Made by a program: the position numbers and the translations under genes
Assembly (NCBI GenBank): GCA_002068375.1
Contig: MVZL01000002.1
Location: forward strand, 1 to 27,621
Direction of reading: 5' to 3'
DNA length: 27,621 bases
DNA from: Tenericutes bacterium ADurb.BinA155
GTDB lineage: Bacteria; Bacillota_I; Bacilli_A; RFN20; CAG-826
The notes under the pieces: model-generated
Database searches by the model: none
The model's input: only the letters and a program-made list of their open reading frames with translations
Told to the model about the DNA's origin: nothing
Shown: positions 21,381-27,621 of the stretch, piece by piece
Numbering within the stretch: position 1 is the first letter of the stretch
How the letters are laid out: each line of letters starts with the position of its first letter

Positions 21381-22703
21381 AAAAGACTGGGGGAACATAT
21401 CAACCGGCTGAATGGATTCGATTTGATAACTCTTTTGAATATAAGCCACGTCGCGGGCTAAAGTGCTCGGGTCGCAAGAGATATAAACAAGGCGGCTCGG
21501 TTTAAGCCGGCAAACGGCATCGAGGAAGCGCTCGTCGCTGCCTTTTCGCGGCGGATCCATGAAAAGAACATCAATATGTTTTCCCTCTTGAGCCATTCGG
21601 TTGATGAAGGAAGAAGCATCGTCCGCATACTCATGGAAATTGGTAATGGCGTTTCTCTTGGCGTTATTGATCGCATCCCTAACCGCGGCGGGGATGATTT
21701 CGACCGAGACGACTTCTTTCACGGATTTGGAGGCGATCAGTCCGATCGTCCCAATCCCCGAATAAGCATCGAAGACGACATCCGTGGGTTGAAGTTTGGC
21801 CGCTTCCATCGCTTTCTGATAAAGGATTTCGGTCATGATGGGGTTGGTTTGATAAAAGCTCTTGGACGAAATCTGAAAGGAGACTCCGCATAAGGAATCT
21901 TCGATATAGCCGCGGCCATAAAGCACGTGCTCCCGTTCCCCCAGGATCACATTGGTCGAGCGGTCGTTGATGTTTTGAACGATCGTGGTGATTTCAGGGC
22001 ATTCCTTCACGAGCTCATGAACGAAGTTGTTGCGGCTAGGAAAGGAATCGACGTTGGTAACGAAGACGACCATGATCTGCTTTTGGTAATAGGAAGTCCG
22101 AATGAGAACATGCCGGACCACCCCCCACCGCTCATCCTCGATATAGGGAGGGATTTTGAAGCTCTTGAGCAGGCTCTTAATCACCGAAAGGATATGCACG
22201 CCCCGCTTATCTTGGATGAAGCACTCGGTGACCGGAACGATCACATGGGTATTCTCTTTATAGAATCCGCAATAGGGATTCCCGCGGTCATCCAGTCCAA
22301 ACGGCATTTGGATTTTGTTCCGATAATAATAAGGATCATTCATCCCAAGCGTAGGGAGAACATTCACTTCAAGATGCCCGACTTTACGGAACTGCTCTTT
22401 GACCTTCTTGGCTTTATAAAGGAGCTGGGCGGGATAGGCGTATTGCTGAAAGCAGCAGCCTCCGCAGGCGGAGCAAATCTTGCAACGGGGTTCGACCCGA
22501 TCGGGCGAGGCTTTGGTTAGATGGTTAACCTCACCAAAAAGTTGACCATTCCGACGGTAGGCCAAGCTAACATCGCCTTCATCGCCCGGGAACATCCCGT
22601 CGACGAAAACGACGTCAGAACCCATATGAACAACCCCCTTGCCTTCGTAGGTAAGGTCGTTGCAGCTGGCGTGGAAAGTTTTCTTCTCAAAACCGAATTT
22701 CAT
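21330..22703 (-). CDS. rlmD: 23S rRNA (uracil-5-)-methyltransferase RlmD/RlmCD (457 aa)
   Basis: It methylates carbon 5 of a 23S rRNA uridine (U1939 in E. coli; RlmCD enzymes of Bacillota also modify U747). An OB-type N-terminal part is followed by the iron-sulfur cysteines CKICSACGGCC (about 71-81), an AdoMet-binding fold with DAYSGIGTIGL, the DPPRKG motif (about 382) and the nucleophile loop YISCDPSTLARD (catalytic Cys about 408). The start at 22703 is chosen because ATGA overlaps the metG stop and the sequence MKFGFEKKTFHASC is typical; an upstream in-frame start at 22757 would lie inside metG. The last 10 or so codons lie in the attachment core and were supplied by the inserted element; the protein still ends normally (HVETVCELSLRNAYKH). 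Confidence 0.93.
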   Translation of the reverse strand: MKFGFEKKTFHASCNDLTYEGKGVVHMGSDVVFVDGMFPGDEGDVSLAYRRNGQLFGEVNHLTKASPDRVEPRCKICSACGGCCFQQYAYPAQLLYKAKKVKEQFRKVGHLEVNVLPTLGMNDPYYYRNKIQMPFGLDDRGNPYCGFYKENTHVIVPVTECFIQDKRGVHILSVIKSLLKSFKIPPYIEDERWGVVRHVLIRTSYYQKQIMVVFVTNVDSFPSRNNFVHELVKECPEITTIVQNINDRSTNVILGEREHVLYGRGYIEDSLCGVSFQISSKSFYQTNPIMTEILYQKAMEAAKLQPTDVVFDAYSGIGTIGLIASKSVKEVVSVEIIPAAVRDAINNAKRNAITNFHEYADDASSFINRMAQEGKHIDVLFMDPPRKGSDERFLDAVCRLKPSRLVYISCDPSTLARDVAYIQKSYQIESIQPVDMFPQSFHVETVCELSLRNAYKH

Positions 22704-24316
22704 CAGGCGGCCGCTTTTTCTTTCGGGGCGGCCATTAAAGCTTGGATATACTCGCACTCGACTTTTTCATCGAGCCGGGGGAAGAGTTGATCACCTTTGT
22801 TAACTTTTAATCCTTTTAAGGAAGCGAAATGGGTTGCGGAATCATAGTTCCGTAACGCCGCAGGAATCCCCAGTTGATCAAAGATCATCTCGCTCTTGGT
22901 CACGAAGATCGGCGAGAGGAGTTCGCCCGCCAGATAGATCACGCTGGCGAGGTGAGCCATGCAACTCGCAAGGTCCTTAGCTTTCGCGGGATCCTTCGCT
23001 AAGGCCCAAGGGGCGCTTTGTTCGATGTACTTATTGGCAGCCCCAACTAAGTCCATCACCGCGGCATAAGCCTCGGTCACTTGGAGATCGTCGCTTAGGG
23101 CTTCATAAGCCTTGATCGCTTTTTCGGCCGCATCTCTTAAACCCTGATCGAGCGGATTCAGCTCGCCTTCGTAGGCCGGGATCACGCCATCGTAATATTT
23201 CGCGATCATTGAGACGGTCCGATTCAAAAGGTTCCCAAGGTTATTGGCCAAATCGGTATTGATTCGTTTCACGAAATCTTCGGGGGTAAAACGACCATCC
23301 TGCCCAAAGATGATCTCGGTCGCCAAATAATAACGAACCGCGTCGACGCCATAGCGGGCCACGAGAGGTTCCGCATAGACGGTATTGCCTTTGCTCTTAC
23401 TCATCTTGCCGTCCTTCATCATCATGAGACCATGGACGAAAACGCGGCTCGGTTTCCGTAAACCTAACGCTTGCAAGAACATCGGCCAATAGATGGTGTG
23501 GAACCGCGTGATGTCGGCTCCGATCACGTGCACGATTTCGGTATTCGGATCCTGCCAGAATTTTTGGAAGAGGCTATCGTCCTTTTGAAGATATCCTAGG
23601 GCCGTGATGTAGTTCGTGAGAGCATCGAGCCAAACATAAACGACGTGACCCTGAGCTTCTTTCACGGGGATTCCCCAGTCAAAGGTGGTCCGGCTCACGC
23701 AAAGATCGCCTAAGCCCGGTTTAATGAAGTTATTGATCATCTCGGCCTTGCGGCCTTCGGGGGTGATAAACTTCGGATTCCGTTCATAGTAATCAAGGAG
23801 ATCGGCGACATAATGATCGCAATGGAAGAAATAGGCCGGCTCTTCCTTTTCGACAACGGGACGTCCGCATTCGGGGCAAAGATGGTTCGGCCCGACTTGG
23901 GTCTCGGTCCAATAGGATTCTTCGTGGACGCAATACCAGCCTTTATAGGCGCTCAAATAGACGTCTTTTTGTTCGAGGAAACGGCTGAAAATCTTTTGAA
24001 CGGTTTCATAGTGGCGAGGTTGGGTCGTCCGGATGAAGTCGTCGTTCGAGATGTGCATCAGCTTCCAAAGGTTCAAGAATTTGACGGCCACGCCATCGAC
24101 GAAAGCCTGAGGGGTAACCCCAGCGGCCTCGGCATTGTCTTCGATCTTTTCACCATGCTCATCGAGCCCGGTCAAAAAATACGTATCGAATCCGCGCATC
24201 CTTTTGCCGCGGGCGATGATATCGCACATCGTCGTGCAATAGGCATGGCCCAAGTGGGGTGAAGCGCTCGGATAATAAATCGGGGTCGTAATATAGAACT
24301 TCTTTTGTGCAGTCAT
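22703..24316 (-). CDS. metG: Methionyl-tRNA synthetase (537 aa)
   Basis: It charges tRNA-Met with methionine. The class I signatures are HLGH (21-24) and KMSKS (about 304-308). A zinc-knuckle insertion at about 125-165 keeps CPECG but the first cysteine pair is reduced to a single Cys (WYCVHEE), so metal binding may be partial. The catalytic domain is followed by the anticodon-binding helices; the protein ends soon after (APKEKAAA) without the C-terminal tRNA-binding (EMAP-like) domain found in longer forms. GGAGG lies upstream of the ATG. The stop overlaps the rlmD start (TGATG), coupling the two translation genes. Confidence 0.95.
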   Translation of the reverse strand: MTAQKKFYITTPIYYPSASPHLGHAYCTTMCDIIARGKRMRGFDTYFLTGLDEHGEKIEDNAEAAGVTPQAFVDGVAVKFLNLWKLMHISNDDFIRTTQPRHYETVQKIFSRFLEQKDVYLSAYKGWYCVHEESYWTETQVGPNHLCPECGRPVVEKEEPAYFFHCDHYVADLLDYYERNPKFITPEGRKAEMINNFIKPGLGDLCVSRTTFDWGIPVKEAQGHVVYVWLDALTNYITALGYLQKDDSLFQKFWQDPNTEIVHVIGADITRFHTIYWPMFLQALGLRKPSRVFVHGLMMMKDGKMSKSKGNTVYAEPLVARYGVDAVRYYLATEIIFGQDGRFTPEDFVKRINTDLANNLGNLLNRTVSMIAKYYDGVIPAYEGELNPLDQGLRDAAEKAIKAYEALSDDLQVTEAYAAVMDLVGAANKYIEQSAPWALAKDPAKAKDLASCMAHLASVIYLAGELLSPIFVTKSEMIFDQLGIPAALRNYDSATHFASLKGLKVNKGDQLFPRLDEKVECEYIQALMAAPKEKAAA

Positions 24317-24341
24317 GGCGAATGGTGCCTCCTGTTTTGGG

Positions 24342-24372
24342 AAAAAATAAAGCCGCGCTTTATACGCGGCTT
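24342..24372 (-). terminator. Intrinsic terminator between rpmE and metG
   Basis: A perfect 8-bp stem AAGCCGCG/CGCGGCTT with a 7-base loop (24350-24372), followed on the minus strand by TTTATTTTTT. It ends the rpmE transcript. Because only 25 bases separate it from metG and no separate metG promoter is evident there, some read-through into metG is likely. Confidence 0.8.
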
Positions 24373-24400
24373 ATTTTAGCATTGAACGCTTAGGTTTTCC

Positions 24401-24619
24401 TTAAGCTTTCTTCTCTTGGACTTTGGCAAGCTTCTTGTTGAAGCGGTCGATGCGGCCGTCGTTAGCAACATTGCGTTGTTTGCCAGTGTAGAAGGGGTGG
24501 CAGTTCGAGCAGGTATCAACCTTGATTTCATCAAGAGTCGAGCCGGTCTCGAAGGTCGCGCCGCAGCTGACGCAGGTCACGGTGCATTTGTGATACGCCG
24601 GATGGATGTCCTTTTTCAT
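24401..24619 (-). CDS. rpmE: 50S ribosomal protein L31 (72 aa)
   Basis: A component of the large ribosomal subunit. Residues [20 protein letters not shown] and the later [14 protein letters not shown] match bL31; the cysteines (Cys12, Cys16, Cys19 and the CSNC pair at about 37-40) mark the zinc-binding C+ type. The lysine-rich tail ([13 protein letters not shown]) is usual. AAAGGAG lies upstream of the ATG. The gene has its own promoter with a palindrome over it and a leader hairpin. Confidence 0.97.
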   Translation of the reverse strand: MKKDIHPAYHKCTVTCVSCGATFETGSTLDEIKVDTCSNCHPFYTGKQRNVANDGRIDRFNKKLAKVQEKKA

Positions 24620-24639
24620 GTTCCAATACTCCTTTCGCC

Positions 24640-24658
24640 GTACGGCTTATAGCCGCAC
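24640..24658 (-). promoter_or_regulatory. Leader hairpin of rpmE
   Basis: GTACGGCT (24640-24647) pairs with AGCCGCAC (24651-24658) around a 3-base loop (one G-U in the RNA), between the promoter and the ribosome binding site. Structured L31 leaders are known as autoregulatory elements in several bacterial groups; I cannot assign this one to a known family. Confidence 0.4.
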
Positions 24659-24674
24659 AGAGAGTTCGGTTAAT

Positions 24675-24703
24675 ACAATACACGGAACCCTTAAGGGTTA
24701 CAA
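24675..24703 (-). promoter_or_regulatory. rpmE promoter with an overlapping 14-bp palindrome
   Basis: TTGTAA (24698-24703), a 17-base spacer and TATTGT (24675-24680). The perfect palindrome AACCCTTAAGGGTT (24686-24699) occupies the spacer and touches the -35, an arrangement suited to repression. A zinc-responsive regulator would make sense for a C+ L31, but the sequence does not look like a standard Zur box. Confidence 0.55.
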
Positions 24704-24713
24704 GCAAAAAATC

Positions 24714-25313
24714 CTAGCCGTGGATCAGGGTGATCGTCTCGCCGGGTTTCACCAGCATTGCCACCGGTGAGGTCACTTTCATGCATTGGTGATAATCCCA
24801 GAGCATCCCGGGTTTTTGGTGAATCGGAAGCAAGTGCCGCGGGTTAATGATCGCGGAGCAGCGAGTCGCTTCTTCCGGGCCCATGTTGAAGATCCCATCG
24901 ATCGGAAGCATCGCATAATCGATCCCCATTTTTCCTAGGGTCGGCATGTAATCGGTGTAGCTGGTATCGCCGGCAAAATAGAGCCGGACCCCTTCGGCAT
25001 CGACGAGGTAACCCACGCATTGGGAGCGGTCATGATGTTCGTTATAGGCCGGAACCGCCTGAATATGGAGACCGAAATAATCGAAATTCCGATACACGCC
25101 CCCATTAAGTCCATCCTTGGCTCGGATGATGATTGTCCGCTCGCTCATCGGAACTTTGCTGACGTCGTTATGGTCGTAATGCTCATGGGTGATCAAAATG
25201 AGATCCGCAATCGGTTTGTAGCCTTCCCCGGCGAAAGGATCAATGTAGATCACTTTCCCTGACGCGGTCGTTAAACGGAATGAAGAATGTCCTTGATAAA
25301 GCAATTGGGCCAT
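24714..25313 (-). CDS. Metallo-beta-lactamase-fold hydrolase, UPF0173-like (199 aa)
   Basis: A metal-dependent hydrolase of the metallo-beta-lactamase superfamily; substrate unknown. The metal motif HxHxDH appears as THEHYDHND (about 41-49), and further ligands are likely in FAGDTSYTDYM (about 114-124) and the late HLLPIHQKP. The opening LLYQGHSSFRLTTASGKVIYIDPFAGEGY and the short length fit the UPF0173/YtkL group. GGAGG lies upstream of the ATG, which is 10 bases after the stop of the hypothetical gene before it, so the two form an operon. Confidence 0.88.
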   Translation of the reverse strand: MAQLLYQGHSSFRLTTASGKVIYIDPFAGEGYKPIADLILITHEHYDHNDVSKVPMSERTIIIRAKDGLNGGVYRNFDYFGLHIQAVPAYNEHHDRSQCVGYLVDAEGVRLYFAGDTSYTDYMPTLGKMGIDYAMLPIDGIFNMGPEEATRCSAIINPRHLLPIHQKPGMLWDYHQCMKVTSPVAMLVKPGETITLIHG

Positions 25314-25323
25314 AAATCCTCCT

Positions 25324-25926
25324 TTATTTGCCGAGGGGTTCGTAGAAACTCGCCCATTCTTTGTCCCAATATTCAGCGGGAAGATAGAGGACTTCCTTGC
25401 TGATGGCTTGGTTCGCCAAAATCAAATTGAGGCCAAGGTGAAAACTCGGCATCGTGTGGGTCCGACAATAGATGATCGACAGGTAAACAAGCTTGCCTCC
25501 CGTTAAGGCAACTGGAAGTTCCAAATAAGAGGCATCCGCGAAATTATCGCTGATGGCGTACGAAAGCTTTTTGAATTCCGGCGCTGGCTTTTCCTCGTGG
25601 GCTAACGCTAAAAGATGGTCCGCGATCGGCTTCAGCTGCATCGGGTCGGCCTCAAAGTCTTTGGCGGGCGAAAAGAGCAACCAGGTTGGGAAACGGATTT
25701 GACTTTCGTCTTGATCTTGGCGGAACGCTTTGAAGACATAGGCGTAAAGGACTTCGCCGCTTTGAATGAGCTTGCCCCTCTTGTAATAGCTGGGGGTGAA
25801 GCAACCTAAAAGCACTCCGTTTTTGTCCTCTTTGTCCCCGATGTGTTTCAAAGCCGCCTTGTCTAAGTTCGGGGCCAAAGCCCGCCAACTTTCGTTTACG
25901 CGACCAATCGTTGCTCGATAATCCAT
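25324..25926 (-). CDS. Hypothetical protein (200 aa)
   Basis: No family recognised. It looks like a soluble alpha/beta protein without Cys motifs or membrane segments; notable stretches are GVLLGCFTPSYYKRGKL (37-53), RFPTWLLFSPAKDFE (78-92) and KLVYLSIIYCRTHTMPSFHLGLNLILANQAI (144-174). It is the first gene of a two-gene minus-strand unit with the metallo-hydrolase and is divergent from tldD, so it is probably a lineage-specific chromosomal gene. A -10-like TAAGAT ends 7 bases before the ATG, so the message may be leaderless, although GGGG directly precedes the ATG. Confidence 0.8.
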   Translation of the reverse strand: MDYRATIGRVNESWRALAPNLDKAALKHIGDKEDKNGVLLGCFTPSYYKRGKLIQSGEVLYAYVFKAFRQDQDESQIRFPTWLLFSPAKDFEADPMQLKPIADHLLALAHEEKPAPEFKKLSYAISDNFADASYLELPVALTGGKLVYLSIIYCRTHTMPSFHLGLNLILANQAISKEVLYLPAEYWDKEWASFYEPLGK

Positions 25927-25933
25927 CCCCTTT

Positions 25934-25962
25934 ATCTTAAACTTCCAGCATCTCTAAGTGAA
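25934..25962 (-). promoter_or_regulatory. Candidate promoter of the hypothetical/metallo-hydrolase unit
   Basis: TTCACT (25957-25962), a 17-base spacer and TAAGAT (25934-25939), each matching four of six consensus bases. The start site would fall next to the ATG at 25926. Confidence 0.4.
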
Positions 25963-26017
25963 TAAAACCGATATCCGTGCTAATATGCACCCGCACTTAG
26001 AAAAAGGAGGCATCACA

Positions 26018-27427
26018 ATGATTTCTAAATCATTGGCTCTGCAAGTTCTTAACGCCGCCCTCGCCACTGGTGGGGACTACGCCGAGATCTATGCGGAACA
26101 AAACGACAGCGATGTTGTCATGCTTGAAAATGGCAAGGTCGAGTCGTGCGGCGGTCCCGAATCTTACGGGGCTGGCATTCGAATTCTAAAAGGTCTGCGT
26201 AGTGTCTATGGCTATACGAGCGATCTTCGGGCGAAGAGTTTGTTAGCTCTCGCGAGCAAACTCGCCGGAGCTTTTGAAGGACAAAGAGTAATCACGGTGG
26301 CTTCGATCGAAAAGGAACACGTGAAGGAAATCAATAAGCTCCAAGTCCATTACAAGGACATCCCGGTCCAAGAGAAAATCAACTACCTCAAGGAATGGTA
26401 TCAAATCACCTCGAGTGTCGATCCTCGGATTGTCCGAGTCCAAAACTATTTGATCAGCAATCTCAAACAGATTGAGATCTATGCGGCCGAAGGACCCGTC
26501 GCGAAACTCTATGAAAATAGCGAAGAGCGGGGTCGGGTCATCGATGTGGCCGTCGCTGCTTCGGAGCAGGGTCAAATCGAAAACGCCTTTGCCGGGCCTG
26601 GCCGTTTCGCCGACTTCAATTGGTTTAAGAACGTTCTCGATTACAAGGCCAAAGCCAAAGACGTTGGCGAGAAAGCCATCATGATGCTCACCGCCAAGGA
26701 ATGCCCCTCGGGCCGTTTCCCGGTCGTGATCGCGAATGGTTGGGGTGGCGTTATCTTCCACGAGGCCTGTGGGCACTCGCTCGAAGCCACCGCTACCGCG
26801 AAGCACCTCAGCGTCTTCTCCGATTCGATTGGCCAGCAAATCGCGAATCCGATCGTCTCCGCTTTCGATGATGGCACGATGCCCAATGAATGGGGTTCGA
26901 ACAACATCGACTCCGAAGGTCATCTCACTCAAAAGAATCAATTGATCAAAGACGGCATTTGCGTCGGCTTCTTGGTCGATAAGTTCAATAGCCGTCGCCT
27001 CAAGATGGAAGCGAATGGCTGCTCGCGCCGCGAGTCCTATCGCTATGAGCCGACTTCCCGGATGAGCAACACCTATATCGCTCCGGGCAAAGACAAAGCC
27101 GAAGATATCATTAAGGATACGAAGCTCGGCATTTACGTCGCCAACTTCGGCGGCGGTTCGGTCGAACCCACCACTGGTGAATTCAACTTCAGCGCTTCCG
27201 AAGCCTACATCATTCGTGATGGCAAAATCTGCGAACCGGTGAAGGGCTGCACCTTGATTGGTTCCGGCAAAGAAGTTCTCATGAACATTGACCGGGTCGC
27301 CGATAATGTCGCGCTCGGCCAAGGGATGTGCGGATCCTTATCCGGCAGCATTCCGGTGAACGTCGGCCAGCCTACGATCCGAATCAAAGAGATCACCGTC
27401 GGTGGTCGCGGAGGAAAATTGGAATGA
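26018..27427 (+). CDS. tldD: TldD metalloprotease subunit (469 aa)
   Basis: TldD and TldE (PmbA) form a heterodimeric zinc protease that, in E. coli, degrades or matures unfolded peptides such as the microcin B17 leader and the CcdA antitoxin. The active-site motif HEACGHSLEA (His248, Glu249, His253) is in the expected place. The C-terminal domain includes GGGSVEPTTGEFNFSASEAYIIRDGK, typical of TldD. The ATG at 26018 is chosen because AAAGGAGG lies upstream; an in-frame ATG 20 codons earlier (25958) has no such site. Its stop overlaps the next start (ATGA), so TldD and PmbA are coupled. Proteases of this type can act on antitoxins or peptides encoded by nearby mobile elements, though no such link is visible here. 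Confidence 0.95.
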   Translation: MISKSLALQVLNAALATGGDYAEIYAEQNDSDVVMLENGKVESCGGPESYGAGIRILKGLRSVYGYTSDLRAKSLLALASKLAGAFEGQRVITVASIEKEHVKEINKLQVHYKDIPVQEKINYLKEWYQITSSVDPRIVRVQNYLISNLKQIEIYAAEGPVAKLYENSEERGRVIDVAVAASEQGQIENAFAGPGRFADFNWFKNVLDYKAKAKDVGEKAIMMLTAKECPSGRFPVVIANGWGGVIFHEACGHSLEATATAKHLSVFSDSIGQQIANPIVSAFDDGTMPNEWGSNNIDSEGHLTQKNQLIKDGICVGFLVDKFNSRRLKMEANGCSRRESYRYEPTSRMSNTYIAPGKDKAEDIIKDTKLGIYVANFGGGSVEPTTGEFNFSASEAYIIRDGKICEPVKGCTLIGSGKEVLMNIDRVADNVALGQGMCGSLSGSIPVNVGQPTIRIKEITVGGRGGKLE

Positions 27428-27621
27428 AATACGATGCATTCTTTGAATTAGCCAAGTCCAAAGGAATCACGGAAAGCCAGATTCAAATCAGCCGTTCCGA
27501 TTCCCTCACGATCAAACTGTTCCATCACGAGATCGATAACTACAAAGTCGCCGATTCGCAGTCGATCATCGCCTGCGGCGTCTATAACGGCAAGTTTGGT
27601 TTCGCCACGACTCAGAAACTG
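27424..27621 (+). CDS. pmbA: PmbA/TldE, N-terminal part (66 codons in window)
   Basis: The start overlaps the tldD stop (ATGA), and the 66 residues visible (MKYDAFFELAKSKGITESQI and on to GKFGFATTQKL) are those expected at the N-terminus of PmbA/TldE, the non-catalytic partner of TldD. The reading frame is open to the right edge. Confidence 0.85.
   Translation, partial: MKYDAFFELAKSKGITESQIQISRSDSLTIKLFHHEIDNYKVADSQSIIACGVYNGKFGFATTQKL

Noticed and set aside
24317..24400. T-box or SAM riboswitch in front of metG
   Set aside because: The gap is only 84 bases and contains an ordinary terminator; there is no room for or sign of the conserved riboswitch core.
26243..27322. Minus-strand open frame of 359 codons opposite tldD
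   Set aside because: Antisense shadow of a well-recognised conserved gene.
1..27621. CRISPR arrays, tRNA or rRNA genes, insertion sequences with transposase
   Set aside because: No regularly spaced repeats, no cloverleaf or rRNA sequence, and no transposase-like frame was seen on either strand.

Overview
The window appears to come from the chromosome of an uncultured, mid-GC low-GC-lineage Gram-positive bacterium (Bacillota or a close relative). The pointers are Shine-Dalgarno-rich starts, a Bacillota-type Fe-S RlmD, a MobL-like relaxase, and an accessory protein that resembles PolC. The right end (21.3-27.6 kb) is ordinary chromosome: rlmD and metG translationally coupled, rpmE, a UPF0173-type metallo-hydrolase with a hypothetical partner, and divergent tldD-pmbA.

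Everything left of rlmD looks like an accessory array built by repeated insertion into the 3' end of rlmD. A 253-bp direct repeat (6635-6887 and 21127-21380, roughly 88% identical by eye) ends in an identical 31-bp piece that codes the last residues of RlmD. Three copies of an element-end module (GTAGAG, then CCTAGAGG 32-33 bp on, then a GAT(A/G)TK motif 19 bp on) lie at 931, 2342 and 6889, and a truncated copy lies at 13.70 kb beside the serine recombinase gene. Most copies abut a short antisense reading frame that looks like an alternative RlmD tail ending in a stop codon. The array thus divides into cassettes: (a) before 0.93 kb, a Nudix hydrolase; (b) 0.93-2.3 kb, a lone Fic-family gene; (c) 2.3-6.9 kb, a degenerate FtsK-like ATPase, a small helical protein, a coiled-coil protein and a putative nuclease around a divergent promoter pair; (d) 6.9-13.7 kb, a GC-rich module; (e) 13.7-21.4 kb, the mobility module (serine recombinase, MobL-like relaxase, MobC-like protein) plus a type II restriction-modification pair.

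The most unusual content is in cassette (d). An HTH regulator with a probable leaderless mRNA is followed by a Walker-B-only FtsK-like protein, a 38-residue membrane peptide, and a 689-residue protein (split by a one-base frameshift) that joins an FtsK-like ATPase domain to a PolC-like DNA polymerase domain lacking the catalytic aspartates. A CxxC protein and a PD-(D/E)xK nuclease follow. Next to them is a collapsed second copy of the same module (HTH fragment joined to CxxC fragment), followed by a second nuclease of the same family. The recurrent pairing of FtsK-like ATPases with nucleases, beside R-M and Fic genes, suggests a defence or inter-element conflict island. That function is inferred and not shown by the sequence.
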